Origin: Bartonella harrusi
GTDB lineage: Bacteria > Pseudomonadota > Alphaproteobacteria > Rhizobiales > Rhizobiaceae
Direction of reading: 5' to 3'
Assembly: GCF_024297065.1 (NCBI RefSeq)
Contig: NZ_CP101114.1
Coordinates: forward strand, 2,136,501-2,200,500
DNA length: 64,000 bases
Made by a program: the position numbers and the translations under genes. Below are positions 29,095 to 40,575 of the stretch, piece after piece (the stretch's first letter is position 1; every line of letters begins with the position of its first letter). The notes under the pieces are model-generated. The model saw only the letters and a list, made by a program, of their open reading frames with translations. It had not been told where the DNA came from and did not search any database.

Positions 29095-29129
29095 TTAAAG
29101 AGCATGAAAGTTCTCTTCATGCTCTTTAA
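29095..29129. terminator. perfect 14-bp stem between convergent genes
   Basis: TTAAAGAGCATGAA-agttctc-TTCATGCTCTTTAA. A perfect 14-pair stem with A/T ends on both sides, located between the convergent LysM-protein and copper-chaperone genes. Probably a bidirectional terminator. Confidence 0.7.
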
Positions 29130-29171
29130 CGATATCATGCTTAATTACGTGTTAAATAGTCATGAAAGTGC

Positions 29172-29726
29172 TTAACGCGTAGGATGTTTTTTGGCAGGTG
29201 ATTTATCATGTATAGCATGTACGGAAAATTCAATGTCAATCGTTCCCGCTTTTTCGAATGTTAATTTTGCGCTAATTTTGTCATCGGGTTTGAATGGTTG
29301 TGAAAGTCCCATGAACATAATATGGTCACCTCCAGGTTTAAGGGAAACTTCACCATCGCCGGGAATTTCAACACCATTGTGCATTTTTTCCATTTTCATA
29401 ATATCATTAACGAAAGCCATGGAGTGGATTTCTGTTGTTTGTACCCCATTTGTTGAAACAGAAACCAAACGATCAGGGGTATTACTGTGATTAATGATAT
29501 AGAGATAACCACTGCTCACTTTGATACCTTTAGGTGTTGCACGCGTCCAAGGATGAAGGATTTCTATATTTCCAATTTGATATTGTTGAGCTGTTGCAGG
29601 TAGGGTTACAAAAGTAAAGAAACAAGCCCACACAACATTTTTGATAATATTTTTTATGCGACATTGTGCGAGAACTAGATTTTTAGATATAAGATCTTTT
29701 ATTCTTTTGACAATAAATATTATCAT
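29172..29726 (-). CDS. periplasmic copper chaperone, PCu(A)C family
   Basis: A 184-residue protein with a hydrophobic segment at about residues 31-47 ending TLPATAQQ, a plausible signal-peptide cleavage region. It is followed by a PCu(A)C (DUF461) beta-sandwich domain. The copper-binding pattern H-x-M ... H-x-M is visible: EIHSMAF, the Met-rich IMKMEKM, and GGDHIMFMG. Such proteins deliver copper to the CuA site of cytochrome c oxidase. A GTG nine codons upstream (29753) is possible, but the ATG at 29726 sits eight bases after AGGAGG and is chosen. The long basic N-terminus before the hydrophobic core is unusual, so a shorter start cannot be excluded. Confidence 0.85.
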   Translation of the reverse strand: MIIFIVKRIKDLISKNLVLAQCRIKNIIKNVVWACFFTFVTLPATAQQYQIGNIEILHPWTRATPKGIKVSSGYLYIINHSNTPDRLVSVSTNGVQTTEIHSMAFVNDIMKMEKMHNGVEIPGDGEVSLKPGGDHIMFMGLSQPFKPDDKISAKLTFEKAGTIDIEFSVHAIHDKSPAKKHPTR

Positions 29727-29753
29727 TGATTGACCCTCCTTAGTGAGATTCAC

Positions 29754-30343
29754 TTTTCTCTATTTTAGCAGAGTTTTTATGCAAAATAAAAGAGAGAATT
29801 GCTAGAAGTTATACGAATTTCAATATAAGAAGGGAGGATGCATTTCTTTGGTTTAGAGGAAGACAATAAATTTTAAGATGACAGTGTGCTTAAAGGCAAA
29901 GGAGAACTTTTAAATATATTTTGCAAATTTAATATTTAATACGCAGAGAAAAAGAAAGTTAAGTGAGATATATCCAAAGTGGTTTTAAATCTCTAAACTG
30001 CTAGAAGTGAAGCTGTTAAGGGTAGATTGGCGGAATTTCTTATAAATTATGCATTTAGCATGCATGTGGTTTCATGTCATTGTTATAGAGAGTATATATG
30101 CATCTCTATGAGATTATATAAAAGTCATTAGAGAGTTTTGGTTATGGGAAGCTCTGATTGTGATATAAATCATTTGCGTTTGAATGATCTTTAAGAAATT
30201 TTTCTTATGAGAAATAAGGGAAAAAGTTTCGCTATTATCTTGTATTTTTTTAATCTCAATGAATAAAGGTGGCGTCTGTGTGTAATGAAAATGCCTCTTT
30301 TAAAAGAAAAATTTTATTTTAAGAATGTTTCTCTCATTATTCC
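29754..30343. other. intergenic region upstream of the dnaK promoter
   Basis: About 590 AT-rich bases divergent between the copper chaperone and dnaK. No open frame, tRNA or repeat recognised. Confidence 0.35.
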
Positions 30344-30375
30344 CTTGTAGCGATAGGAGCCTGTTCTTATATACG
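30344..30375 (+). promoter_or_regulatory. RpoH (sigma32)-type promoter of dnaK
   Basis: CTTG (30344-30347), 18-base spacer, CTTATATACG (30366-30375). The second element fits the alphaproteobacterial RpoH -10 pattern CYTATNTNNG at every fixed position. It lies about 143 bases before the dnaK start, leaving a 5' leader of about 130 bases. Confidence 0.65.
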
Positions 30376-30517
30376 GAGCAGAAAGGCTTTTGCGACTTGC
30401 GGTTTATTGTTTGTGTAACTTTGAAATGTGAGGTGCAGGCTTTTAAGTTTTATGAGGAGCTGTCTTAGAAAGATGCTTTATGAAGGTTGAGGTAGCTTGC
30501 TAAATGGAGATTATAAT

Positions 30518-32410
30518 ATGGCGAAAGTAATTGGTATTGATTTGGGGACGACGAACTCTTGTGTCGCTGTTATGGATGGCAAAAACGCAAAAGTGATTGA
30601 GAATTCAGAAGGAGCACGTACGACACCTTCTGTTGTTGCTTTTACAGATGGTGGAGAGCGGCTTGTTGGACAACCTGCTAAACGGCAAGCGGTTACGAAT
30701 CCTGAAGGAACGGTTTTTGCAGTTAAACGCTTGATTGGCCGTCGTTTTGATGACCCCATGGTTGAAAAAGATAAAGCACTTGTGCCTTATAAAATTGTTA
30801 AAGGCGATAATGGTGATGCTTGGGTGGAAGAAGCCGGTAAAAAATATTCTCCGTCACAGATTTCTGCGATGATTTTGCAAAAGATGAAAGAAACAGCAGA
30901 GTCTTATCTTGGTGAAAAAGTTGAGCAAGCGGTTATCACTGTTCCTGCGTATTTCAATGATGCACAACGTCAAGCTACCAAAGATGCAGGTAAAATTGCT
31001 GGACTTGAAGTTTTGCGGATCATCAATGAGCCAACAGCCGCTGCTTTAGCCTATGGTTTGGATAAAAAAGACGGTAAAACCATAGCTGTTTACGACCTTG
31101 GTGGCGGTACATTTGATATTTCTGTGCTTGAAATCGGAGACGGTGTTTTTGAAGTTAAGTCGACCAATGGAGATACTTTTTTAGGCGGTGAAGATTTTGA
31201 TATGCGTCTCGTTGGTTATTTTGCCGATGAATTCAAGAAAGAACAAGGGATTGATCTGAAAAATGATAAATTAGCATTACAGCGTTTAAAGGAAGCAGCA
31301 GAAAAAGCAAAGATTGAACTTTCTTCTTCACAACAAACAGAAATTAATTTACCATTTATCACGGCAGATCAATCTGGTCCCAAGCATTTAACGATGAAAT
31401 TGACGAGGGCAAAATTTGAATCTCTCGTTGATGATTTGGTTCAACGCACTATCGAGCCTTGTAAAGCCGCATTAAAAGATGCAGGCTTGAAAGCGGGTGA
31501 GATTGATGAAGTCGTTTTAGTGGGCGGCATGACACGTATGCCCAAGATTCAAGAAGTTGTGCAAAAATTTTTCAACAAGGATCCACACAAAGGCGTTAAT
31601 CCTGATGAAGTTGTCGCAATGGGAGCGGCTATTCAAGGTGGGGTATTGCAGGGTGATGTGAAAGATGTGCTGCTTTTGGATGTAACGCCTTTATCTTTGG
31701 GAATTGAGACATTGGGAGGCGTTTTCACACGTCTTATTGAACGCAATACCACTATTCCAACGAAAAAATCGCAAGTTTTTTCAACAGCTGATGATAATCA
31801 AAGTGCTGTAACTATTCGTGTTTTCCAAGGTGAACGTGAAATGGCTAATGATAACAAGTTATTAGCGCAATTTGATCTTGTTGGTATTCCACCAGCGCCG
31901 CGTGGTATGCCTCAGATTGAAGTTACTTTTGATATTGATGCAAATGGTATTGTTAATGTTTCAGCTAAAGATAAAGGGACTGGTAAAGAGCATCAAATTC
32001 GTATTCAAGCATCGGGTGGTTTAAGTGACACTGATATTGAAAAAATGGTAAAAGATGCAGAAGACCACGCAGCTGAGGATAAAAAGCGCCGTGAAGGTGT
32101 TGAGGCTAAAAATCAAGCAGAGGCTCTTATCCATTCAACTGAAAAATCGCTGAAAGAATATGGTGATAAGGTATCAGCTGAAGATAAAGAACAGATTGAA
32201 ACCGCGATATCTGATTTAAAATCTGTGCTTGATAGCACCGATACTGAAGAAGTAACAGCAAAAATGCAGAAACTAGCAGAAGTGAGTATGAAGCTTGGAC
32301 AGGCTATGTATGAAGCTTCGCAAGCAGCAACAGCCGATGCTGAAACACAGACAAAGGATGATGATGTGGTTGATGCTGATTTTGAAGAAATTAATGATAA
32401 GAAGAAATAG
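30518..32410 (+). CDS. dnaK: chaperone DnaK (Hsp70)
   Basis: A 630-residue Hsp70 with the ATPase-domain signatures [34 protein letters not shown] and [15 protein letters not shown], the linker VLLLDVTP, a substrate-binding domain and a C-terminal lid ending in an acidic tail ([12 protein letters not shown]). The open frame begins seven codons earlier (30497), but the ATG at 30518 follows GGAGATT and gives the universal start [10 protein letters not shown]. Forms an operon-like pair with dnaJ after a 157-base gap, and is probably RpoH-controlled. Confidence 0.97.
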   Translation: MAKVIGIDLGTTNSCVAVMDGKNAKVIENSEGARTTPSVVAFTDGGERLVGQPAKRQAVTNPEGTVFAVKRLIGRRFDDPMVEKDKALVPYKIVKGDNGDAWVEEAGKKYSPSQISAMILQKMKETAESYLGEKVEQAVITVPAYFNDAQRQATKDAGKIAGLEVLRIINEPTAAALAYGLDKKDGKTIAVYDLGGGTFDISVLEIGDGVFEVKSTNGDTFLGGEDFDMRLVGYFADEFKKEQGIDLKNDKLALQRLKEAAEKAKIELSSSQQTEINLPFITADQSGPKHLTMKLTRAKFESLVDDLVQRTIEPCKAALKDAGLKAGEIDEVVLVGGMTRMPKIQEVVQKFFNKDPHKGVNPDEVVAMGAAIQGGVLQGDVKDVLLLDVTPLSLGIETLGGVFTRLIERNTTIPTKKSQVFSTADDNQSAVTIRVFQGEREMANDNKLLAQFDLVGIPPAPRGMPQIEVTFDIDANGIVNVSAKDKGTGKEHQIRIQASGGLSDTDIEKMVKDAEDHAAEDKKRREGVEAKNQAEALIHSTEKSLKEYGDKVSAEDKEQIETAISDLKSVLDSTDTEEVTAKMQKLAEVSMKLGQAMYEASQAATADAETQTKDDDVVDADFEEINDKKK

Positions 32411-32440
32411 CATAAGCAAATGTGGTGACCCATTGATAAA

Positions 32441-32466
32441 CCCGGCTTTTGAAAGATAAGGCTGGG
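32441..32466 (+). promoter_or_regulatory. hairpin between dnaK and dnaJ
   Basis: CCCGGCTTT and AAGGCTGGG can pair over nine positions with two G-U wobbles. It is followed by CTTTGTC rather than a long T-run, so partial termination or 3' processing that lowers dnaJ relative to dnaK is a possibility, not a proven function. Confidence 0.4.
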
Positions 32467-32567
32467 CTTTGTCATTTGGAATGAGTTGCAACTTTTTTGT
32501 TAAAAATATAAATTGAAAGCAAAGATTATCCATCAAGATGGATGATAGAAATTATCAGGAATACATG

Positions 32568-33713
32568 ATGAAAGTAGATTATTATGAAATTCTTGGCGTA
32601 ACTCGCGAATGTGATGATAAAAAATTAAAATCTGCTTTTCGTAAGTTAGCAATGCAATATCATCCTGATCGCAACGCAGGGGATAAAGAAGCAGAAAGAA
32701 AATTTAAGGAAATTGGCGAAGCTTATGAAGTTCTCAAAGATCCTCAAAAGCGTGCTGCTTATGATCGTTTTGGTCATGCGGCTTTTGAAGGTAATGGCCG
32801 CGAGGGAGCCAATCCCTTTAGCGGTTTTGCTGCCGGTGGTGGATTTGCTGACATTTTTGAAGATTTTTTTGGTGAAATTATGGGGGGGATGCACCGTAAG
32901 CGTAATGATGGTCGTGAGCGTGGTGCGGATCTGAGTTACAATATGGAAGTGACCTTGGAAGAGGCTTTTTCAGGAAAAACCGCACAAATTAATATTCCGA
33001 GTTCGGTTACTTGTGATGTTTGTGAAGGATCTGGCGCAAAAAAGGGCTCTAAGCCACAAGTTTGTGGAACATGTCATGGATCTGGTCGTGTGCGTGCTGC
33101 ACAAGGTTTTTTTTCTATTGAACGCACATGTCCTATATGTCATGGGCGTGGTGAAACCATTACCGATCCATGCCCAAAATGTCAGGGAACAAGACAGATA
33201 GAAAAAAATCGTTCATTGAGCGTGAATGTTCCAGCTGGTATTGAAGATGGAACGCGTATTCGTCTTTCTGGTGAGGGAGATGCCGGTATTCGTGGTGGTC
33301 CTAGCGGTGATCTTTATATTTTTCTTTCTATTAAACCGCATGAGTTTTTTCAACGAGAAGGGGCGGACCTTCATTGTCGTGTTCCTATTTCGATGGTAAC
33401 GGCTGCTTTAGGGGGTGAATTTGAGGTTTCCGACCTTAATGGTACCAAAACACGTGTTAAAGTTCCAGAAGGGACCCAAAATGGGCGTCAGTTCCGCCTT
33501 AAAGGGAAAGGAATGCCCATGTTGCGTCGCCAACAAGTCAGGGGTGATCTTTATATTCATATCACTATTGAAACACCGCAGAAATTAACACCAGAGCAAC
33601 GCGAATTGTTACAAAAGTTTGAGAAGCTTTCAAATCATGAGAATTCACCGCAATCGCATGGTTTCTTTTCACGTATGAAAGAATTTTTTGAAAATATCTC
33701 GAGACAACATTAA
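32568..33713 (+). CDS. dnaJ: co-chaperone DnaJ (Hsp40)
   Basis: A 381-residue type I Hsp40. The J domain has HPD at 32-34, then a Gly/Phe-rich region (about 75-110). Four C-x2-C-x-G-x-G zinc repeats follow ([32 protein letters not shown]), then the C-terminal substrate domain. The frame is open from 32538, but [11 protein letters not shown] is the conserved family start. Two adjacent ATGs (32565 and 32568) follow AGGAATAC. Stimulates DnaK ATPase and delivers clients. Confidence 0.95.
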   Translation: MKVDYYEILGVTRECDDKKLKSAFRKLAMQYHPDRNAGDKEAERKFKEIGEAYEVLKDPQKRAAYDRFGHAAFEGNGREGANPFSGFAAGGGFADIFEDFFGEIMGGMHRKRNDGRERGADLSYNMEVTLEEAFSGKTAQINIPSSVTCDVCEGSGAKKGSKPQVCGTCHGSGRVRAAQGFFSIERTCPICHGRGETITDPCPKCQGTRQIEKNRSLSVNVPAGIEDGTRIRLSGEGDAGIRGGPSGDLYIFLSIKPHEFFQREGADLHCRVPISMVTAALGGEFEVSDLNGTKTRVKVPEGTQNGRQFRLKGKGMPMLRRQQVRGDLYIHITIETPQKLTPEQRELLQKFEKLSNHENSPQSHGFFSRMKEFFENISRQH

Positions 33714-35187
33714 TGTATGCACACTAGAATTAATAATTGGAAGAGCATATTTGAAAGATCACTTTCATTAAAGTCCTTATTGTATCGCAGCTTTTGTAGA
33801 GGGATTAAGGAACATTCCTCTTTCTGAAAGAGCGGATGGCTGCAAGAACATGAAGTAAATTCATATAACAGAATTTTAATGACTCCTTACGAAAAGACAC
33901 TTCTCTTTAAAAGGAGCAGGGGGGGTATGCACAAGAAAAGCACCTGAAGCAAGAAGCATATCAGGTTTAAAAGGTTTAGGATGAATATTCTGCTCTTGTT
34001 TATTTTTTAGATGGGAAAATAAAAGAGGAATGCCTTTATTCTATAAAAAATTGAAACAATAAAAGCCTTTTATTGATTTTCATACTGTTAAGTGAAGCAC
34101 TACACACATTTGCTATATAAGTTCAGTTGGTATTTTCAATAAAAGAAACAAATGGCTTTTTATAGAGAGAACCGCTTTTATTTTGATCATAATAAAAAAT
34201 CTGCTTGTTAGGATCAAATAAATTCTGTGAAGCGTTATTCTCATTTCTTTCATAATATTTCTTATTGCTGTCTATCTATAGCCTTAAGGAATATAACGAA
34301 GAGAAGAAACAATTAAATGATTTTACAGTTCCCTTCAAGGGATTTTTATGGTTTAACGATAAGGGATTCTATTGTGCTAAAAAGTTTCTAATGTAGCACT
34401 ATGCTATTTTATATTATCATTTATTTGTTATTTTCCAATATTTTTTTTACATTGAGATGTGTCATAAGAGATTTTTCCGTTCTTTTTAAAATGTTTTATC
34501 TCTACGCCAAGACCATTTGTAATATATAAACAAAAGGCGTTTATTGATTCATCATAAAAAAGGATTGGAATTGGAGAAAATATTCCTATATGAAAGGCTT
34601 TTATTTAAGTCAAAAATGATAAATTATGATTATAAATCAATATATTATTATCTTATTCATAATATACATTCATGAATCGTGTAATTGGTATTTCCTATTC
34701 TCAATTATTGAAAAAAAGACGAATTTTAAGTTAAAATTTTAATTTATTTAGGAAGAATGGATGTATGGCTGATTCATTCCGATGTTTGCGATATGATGCC
34801 TCATTTCATCATTATAACTGATTTTATTTTCATCTTTATAAAATCAATGATTGTATATATCTCTATCATTGTTAAAAATTTCATTTTGGGGTAAAAATAT
34901 TAAGTTAAATGTACAATGTAGCTTAAAAATTATTCTGAATTTTGCTTTCAAGTTTTATAGATGAGGTTATGAAACAGTAAAATTTTTTACACCTATTTTA
35001 TTTGGATTTTAGATGATAATTCTTTTTAAGAAAGCTGTTTTTGTCTCATCTTATTATAAATTTTGAGGTCATTTAAAGAAAAGCATTTTTTTTCAGGGGG
35101 ATAGATAGAGTAAAACGTATTTTAAAATTTTTTCACTTTCCCTAAATTCCAAGAAGATTGGATAAAAAGTAATGAGGAGGCTTTTTG
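33714..35187. other. 1.47 kb gene-free region between dnaJ and argB
   Basis: A very AT-rich stretch with no ORF of coding quality. A short minus-strand open segment near 33900-33985 reads FKPDMLLASGAFLVHTPPAP and may be a gene relic. At about 34610-34655 a copy of a dispersed motif (AAAATGATAAATTATGATTA followed by TAAATCAATATATTA) matches sequences near 10005-10050 and 46135-46180. No tRNA or structured RNA was recognised. Confidence 0.45.
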
Positions 35188-36093
35188 ATGGATGATGTTG
35201 ATAGCGATGTTGTAGATATTTTTGAAAAACAAGCAGCATTTTTATCGTCTGCTCTACCTTATATGCAAAAATATGAAAATAAAACGGTAGTTGTAAAATA
35301 TGGTGGTCACGCTATGGGTAATGCTGCTTTGGGACGAGCATTTGCACGTGATATTGCTTTATTAAAGCAATCAGGCATTAACCCCGTTGTTGTTCACGGT
35401 GGGGGACCTCAAATTGCTGAAATTTTGATGAAAATGGGAATTGAATCACGATTTGAAAACGGTTTACGCGTCACCGATGAGCGTATCGTTGAAGTGGTTG
35501 AAATGGTTTTAGCAGGTTCCATAAACAAGGAAATTGTTGCTCTTATTAATGCTGAGGGTGAATGGGCAATAGGATTGTGTGGCAAGGATGGCAATATGGT
35601 TTTTGCTGAAAAGGCATATAAAACTGTCATTGATCCTGCTTCGCATATTGAACGTGTTTTAGACTTGGGATTTGTTGGTGAACCTGTTGAAATTGATCGC
35701 ACATTATTAGATCTTTTAGCATGTTCTGAAATGATTCCAGTTCTTGCTCCTGTGGCTCCAGGTCGCGATGGCAAAACCTATAATATCAATGCTGATATTT
35801 TTGCTGGAGCTATTGCCGGTGCATTAGAGGCTAAACGCCTTTTATTTCTCACCGATGTTTCCGGTGTTTTGGATAAACAGGGTAAACTTTTAAAAGAATT
35901 GACTATTTCTGAAGCGGAAAACTTCATCAAAGATGGGACAATTTCAGGGGGAATGATTCCAAAAGTAGAAACTTGTATAAAGGCTCTTCAAAATGGTGTA
36001 GAAGGTGTGGTTATTTTAAATGGTAAAACCCCCCATTCTGTCTTGCTAGAACTCTTTACCGAACAAGGAGTTGGAACACTTATTGTCGCGTAA
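35188..36093 (+). CDS. argB: acetylglutamate kinase
   Basis: Phosphorylates N-acetylglutamate, the second step of arginine/ornithine synthesis. The 301-residue product shows the amino-acid-kinase fold: KYGGHAMG (about residues 36-43), VVHGGGPQI (about 69-77), the NAG-binding region with [15 protein letters not shown], and [12 protein letters not shown] near the C-terminus. A TTG one codon earlier (35185) could be the start, but the ATG at 35188, behind AGGAGG, is preferred. The downstream transporter follows closely. Confidence 0.95.
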   Translation: MDDVDSDVVDIFEKQAAFLSSALPYMQKYENKTVVVKYGGHAMGNAALGRAFARDIALLKQSGINPVVVHGGGPQIAEILMKMGIESRFENGLRVTDERIVEVVEMVLAGSINKEIVALINAEGEWAIGLCGKDGNMVFAEKAYKTVIDPASHIERVLDLGFVGEPVEIDRTLLDLLACSEMIPVLAPVAPGRDGKTYNINADIFAGAIAGALEAKRLLFLTDVSGVLDKQGKLLKELTISEAENFIKDGTISGGMIPKVETCIKALQNGVEGVVILNGKTPHSVLLELFTEQGVGTLIVA

Positions 36094-36124
36094 GATGTGG
36101 AAAAATTGGAGGCAAAAATCTTTC

Positions 36125-37039
36125 ATGGTTGATAGAGAACATTTGAAACGTCCGTTATTGAGCAAGCAGGAATTGGCGTTATTTGCTGCGACAATATTAT
36201 GGGGTATTACCTTTTTAGTGACTCACATTGCGGTACGCTATAGTGGTCCCCTCTTTTTTGTTGGATTTCGTCTTATGGTTGCGTCATTTATGTGTGGAGC
36301 AATTTTTTGGCGCTCTATGAAAGGTATAACTGTTTATGAAGTTTTTGCTGGGGTGGCGATTGGTTTAGGAATGTTTTTTGGTTATGGTTTGCAAGCTATG
36401 GGGCTTCAAACAATTATGAGTAGTCAGTCTGCTTTTATTACGGCACTTTATGTTCCGATAGTTCCAATCCTGCAATGGATTGTTTTTAAAAAGCCCCCCC
36501 GTTTAGCTTGTTGGATTGGTATTGTTTTTGCTTTTATTGGTCTTATCCTTGTTTCTGGACAAAAGCCTGGGAGTTTTGATTTTTCAAAGGGCGAAATTTT
36601 AACTTTGTTAGGTGCTTTGGCAATTGCTGGAGAAGTTATACTCATCGGAATTTTTGCTAACAAAGTTGATAGTCGACGCATAACGATTATACAGTTATTT
36701 TTTAGTGGTCTTTTTTCATTTTCTTTTATGCCCTTAGTGGGGGAAAGAATTCCTGAGTTTTCATGGATATGGCTGAGTATTGGTGCAGGATTGGCATTGA
36801 TGAGTGCTGTCATTCAATTGGCAATGAATTGGGCACAAAAGTCTATTTCACCTACGCGTGCAACACTTATTTATGCAGGAGAACCGGTATGGGCTGGTAT
36901 TGTTGGGCGTTTAGCTGGTGAGCGTTTATCCTCTTTAGCTTTATTGGGAGGAGCGCTCATCTTGATTGGAATCATCGTGGCTGAATTACAACCTTCACAA
37001 TGGCGTAAAAAAGATAAAGTAATTAAGAAAACAGATTAA
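36125..37039 (+). CDS. EamA-family (DMT) transporter
   Basis: A 304-residue inner-membrane protein with about ten hydrophobic segments in two EamA repeats (for example LALFAATILWGITFLVTHIA near residues 17-37, and LLGGALILIGIIVAEL near the C-terminus). Members of the drug/metabolite transporter superfamily export metabolites or amino acids; the substrate here is unknown. The frame is open from a TTG inside argB (36071). The ATG at 36125 is chosen because GGAGG lies 12 bases before it and it removes the odd basic extension. It starts 31 bases after argB, so co-transcription is likely. Confidence 0.85.
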   Translation: MVDREHLKRPLLSKQELALFAATILWGITFLVTHIAVRYSGPLFFVGFRLMVASFMCGAIFWRSMKGITVYEVFAGVAIGLGMFFGYGLQAMGLQTIMSSQSAFITALYVPIVPILQWIVFKKPPRLACWIGIVFAFIGLILVSGQKPGSFDFSKGEILTLLGALAIAGEVILIGIFANKVDSRRITIIQLFFSGLFSFSFMPLVGERIPEFSWIWLSIGAGLALMSAVIQLAMNWAQKSISPTRATLIYAGEPVWAGIVGRLAGERLSSLALLGGALILIGIIVAELQPSQWRKKDKVIKKTD

Positions 37040-37577
37040 CTTTGTCTCATCTTTCTTATTGTATTTTTATTTAAAGAACTTTCATTATTTTTACATCAAA
37101 ACGAAGTGCGTTCTCTTTTATTTTCAAGCAAGAAGAGAGAAGAAATCTTTTAGAAAGAGACTCTTTTTCAGGAGGTCTTGCGCAAAAGAATATATTTCGA
37201 AAATTTAAAGAGTTAAGCAGATTAATCTGCTTCTATCGTTTTTTATTGTGTGCAAATTGAAACAGAATTTTTTGCAAATTTTAATCACAAGTTTAACTAT
37301 TATATATGCATTTCTCATATTATTAAGTGATTATTACCAACGGATAGGAGAAAATGAAGAGCATTTGGGTGGTTTTATCACTAGTATTGCATTTGTCTCG
37401 CAACACGTTGATTTATAAAGATAATATATTCATATTAAATGAGGCTCCTAGATATCGTAAGATTCTCTCGTTTTAATTTTACTTATATTGAATGAATCAA
37501 AACCTTTCTCTTGCATATCTATAAGTAGAATGACCGTGTGTATTAAAAAAACTCTAAAGAAACTGTAAAAACACCTT
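37040..37577. other. intergenic region with a relic of the integrase upstream module
   Basis: Non-coding. At about 37448-37505 the reverse complement (TTTTGATTCATTCAATATAAG ... GAGAGAATCTTACGATAT, abbreviated) matches the segment upstream of the integrase at about 9931-9985. This is the expected relative orientation for the plus-strand integrase relic that follows. Confidence 0.5.
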
Positions 37578-38575
37578 TAATGAATTGGCTAAATGCGATG
37601 GCTGTTGTATTATTGGAGGTTGGTAAAGAGTATAATGGTGCCGTCTTGCTCTTTCACAAGCGTAAAGATGGTGGTGCTCAATGGATTTACCCATATACCT
37701 TTCATGAGTAGTATCGTGAAAAGGGTTTTGGTGCCTTAAGAGATATCTCTTTAAACCAAGCTCTAAATGTGCAACCTAAAGGTGTTCCATTCTTCATGAA
37801 GTTCGTGATCTCATTAAAGGACGTGACAAACAAAAGCGTGAAGAAATGCGTAATCTCCGTTATTTAAAAGACATTGCTGTGGATGCTTTCGAAAGTCGTA
37901 AAGCTGAATTTTAAAATGATGGTAGGGTTGGCAATTGGTTTCTCCCTTTACAATGTTATATTCTCCTCAAGTGAGGTTGCTTCTCCGTTTCAGAAATAAC
38001 ACAAACCAATATATGCAATGTGCTTGCTCCCATTCGCATACAAAAGCTGTAACAACAGAGAAAACACTAAACCGCCTTAATATTTGTCTCAAACATGCTG
38101 CTACATTGGAGCTGGAAGTTGATTGACAGGCAACAGAGAAAGCGCGCGCGTTTTTAGGAAAACAATGCCATAAAGTCAAAAACATGCCTGCTATGAATTG
38201 GAAAGATAGACCAGCTTTTATAAAATCACTTTGGAAACAACAACAATGATCTACTTAGTTTGGTAGTTTCTTATCTTTACAGGCGTTTGTACAAATCTTT
38301 TGCGTTATATTTTAAAAAGTCAGATTGGTTGTGATATTTTGACCATTTCTGCTAAGAATATGAAAGATCTCTGTGATGGTACAACAGAGTTTCGCATACC
38401 CTTATCGTTAGAAGCATTAGAAGTTTTGAAACAAGCGCACTTGCTGTCATGAAATGATTTTTTCTGTAATCGATTGTGGTCCCTTAGTATGAATTGCCTG
38501 TCACAATCTATGAGGGACTGGACTTAAAGCATGCCCGTATGGCGTTCGTTTTCGTTTATGGGCTTGGTGAGCGAA
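37578..38575 (+). pseudogene. heavily decayed tyrosine integrase
   Basis: Pieces of the same integrase family as at 8.7-9.9 kb can be followed in order across shifting frames. MNWLNAMAVVLLEVGKEYNG and FHKRKDGGAQWIY come first, then a TAG and GFGALRDISLNQAL. MRNLRYLKDIAVDAFESRKA follows, then VLAPIRIQ and TLNRLNICLKHAATLELEVD. Next come EKARAFLGKQ with PAMNWKDRPAF, LIFTGVCTN, NMKDLCDGTTEFRIPLSLEALEV, and finally the HGFR region decayed to YPYGVRF-like codons. The catalytic Arg of TGVR is Cys here. Multiple stops and frameshifts make it certainly inactive. Its 3' end runs to about 130 bases before lepA and creates a false in-frame extension of that gene. Confidence 0.85.
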
Positions 38576-38706
38576 CAAAAGTCTCATTTTTAGATTATGG
38601 AATATCATTTTTGGAAAGGCTCTTTTTATTTGTATTTTTTAAAAGGTTTGCAAAGGGGCATAATTGGTCTTTGCGTTTTGTGCTATTCTTTGCTAAATCG
38701 CCTCCT

Positions 38707-40512
38707 ATGAAAAGAGATCGTAATTATATCCGTAATTTTTCTATAGTGGCGCACATTGACCATGGAAAGTCGACTTTGGCTGATCGTTTGATTCAAATGA
38801 CAGGGGGGCTTGAGACACGAGAGATGAAAGAGCAGGTGCTCGATTCCATGGATATTGAACGTGAACGTGGAATTACCATTAAGGCACAGACGGTACGTTT
38901 GCACTATAAAGCAAAAGATGGTGAAACGTATATTTTAAATCTTATTGATACCCCTGGACATGTTGATTTTGCTTATGAAGTCTCACGTTCATTGGCCGCT
39001 TGTGAAGGTTCCCTTTTGGTTGTAGATGCAAGCCAAGGTGTAGAGGCACAAACGTTGGCAAATGTTTATCAAGCTATTGATAACTCTCATGAATTGGTTG
39101 TTGTGCTCAATAAGGTTGATCTTCCAGCAGCAGAACCTGAGCGTGTTAAAGAACAAATTGAGGATGTGATAGGCATCGATACTTCTCAAGCCGTAGAGAT
39201 ATCTGCAAAAACGGGTTTGGGTGTTCCTGATGTTTTGGAAGCAATTGTTACACAATTGCTCCCTCCGCATATTGGTGATGTTAACAAGCCATTAAAGGCA
39301 ATGTTGGTTGATAGTTGGTATGATAGTTACCTTGGCGTTATCGTTTTGGTGCGGGTGATTGATGGTGTTTTGAAAAAAGGCCAAACCATTCGTATGATGG
39401 GTACAGGAGCAAAATATCCCGTTGAGCGGGTTGGGGTTTTTACGCCCAAAATGATTCAGATGGATGAATTAGGGCCTGGAGAAATTGGTTTTATAACAGC
39501 CTCTATCAAAGAGGTTGCGGATACACGAGTTGGTGATACCATTACAGAAGAGCGCCGTCCTTGTGAAGAGGCACTACCGGGTTTTAAGCCTGCGCAACCG
39601 GTTGTCTTTTGTGGACTTTTTCCCATTGATGCTGCTGATTTTGATGATTTACGCGCAGCCATGGGAAAATTACGTTTAAATGATGCAAGCTTTTCCTTTG
39701 AAATGGAAACATCAGCGGCTTTAGGATTTGGCTTTCGTTGTGGTTTTTTAGGGCTTCTTCATCTCGAAATTATTCAAGAGCGATTAGAACGCGAGTTTAA
39801 TTTAGATTTAATCGCGACAGCACCTTCGGTTGTATATCGCATGAATATGAATGATGGTTCTGTCAAAGAATTGCATAATCCAGCAGATATGCCTGATGTT
39901 GTTAAAATTTCTTCTATCGAAGAACCATGGATTCAGGCAACAATAATGACTCCTGATAACTATCTTGGTTCCATTTTAGAACTTTGCCAAGAACGGCGGG
40001 GGGTGCAAGTGAGTTTATCCTATGTTGGTACACGTGCCATGGTGACATATGATTTGCCGTTGAATGAAGTTGTTTTTGATTTTTATGATCGTTTAAAATC
40101 AATCTCGAAGGGATATGCTTCTTTTGATTATCAAATGAAGGATTATGCCGAGGGTGATTTGGTTAAAATGTCTATTTTGGTAAATGGAGAAGCCATTGAT
40201 GCATTGTCGATGCTTGTGCACCGCACGATTGCAGAAAAGCGTGGGCGTTCACTGTGCGAAAAACTAAAAGACCTTATTCCTCAGCATATGTTTCAGATTC
40301 CAGTTCAAGCAGCGATTGGTGGTAAAATCATTGCGCGTGAGACAATTCGTGCATTGCGTAAAGATGTGACAGCTAAATGTTATGGCGGGGATGTAACGCG
40401 CAAACGTAAACTTTTAGAAAAACAAAAAGAGGGCAAAAAGCGAATGCGCCAATTCGGAAAAGTAGAAATCCCTCAATCAGCTTTTATTCAAGCGCTCAAA
40501 ATGAGTAAATAA
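38707..40512 (+). CDS. lepA: elongation factor 4 (LepA), ribosomal back-translocase
   Basis: A 601-residue translational GTPase with G1 AHIDHGKST (15-23), switch region [23 protein letters not shown] and the SAKTG motif. LepA-specific C-terminal features follow, including the lysine-rich C-terminal domain ([21 protein letters not shown]). The open frame extends upstream to 38494, but those 71 codons come from the integrase relic (they include a frame of its HGFR region), and the length with ATG 38707 equals the family norm. It acts on stalled or mistranslocated ribosomes, or in ribosome biogenesis, under stress. Convergent with dapD. Confidence 0.95.
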   Translation: MKRDRNYIRNFSIVAHIDHGKSTLADRLIQMTGGLETREMKEQVLDSMDIERERGITIKAQTVRLHYKAKDGETYILNLIDTPGHVDFAYEVSRSLAACEGSLLVVDASQGVEAQTLANVYQAIDNSHELVVVLNKVDLPAAEPERVKEQIEDVIGIDTSQAVEISAKTGLGVPDVLEAIVTQLLPPHIGDVNKPLKAMLVDSWYDSYLGVIVLVRVIDGVLKKGQTIRMMGTGAKYPVERVGVFTPKMIQMDELGPGEIGFITASIKEVADTRVGDTITEERRPCEEALPGFKPAQPVVFCGLFPIDAADFDDLRAAMGKLRLNDASFSFEMETSAALGFGFRCGFLGLLHLEIIQERLEREFNLDLIATAPSVVYRMNMNDGSVKELHNPADMPDVVKISSIEEPWIQATIMTPDNYLGSILELCQERRGVQVSLSYVGTRAMVTYDLPLNEVVFDFYDRLKSISKGYASFDYQMKDYAEGDLVKMSILVNGEAIDALSMLVHRTIAEKRGRSLCEKLKDLIPQHMFQIPVQAAIGGKIIARETIRALRKDVTAKCYGGDVTRKRKLLEKQKEGKKRMRQFGKVEIPQSAFIQALKMSK

Positions 40513-40575
40513 AGAGTATTCTTCTTCATTAATTGCGCTTTTGCGTTGATTGGTTAAGATTTTCAGAAATGTTTT

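Noticed and set aside
38494..38706. Upstream extension of LepA by 71 residues
   Set aside because: These codons belong to the decayed integrase; LepA family length and motif position fit the start at 38707.
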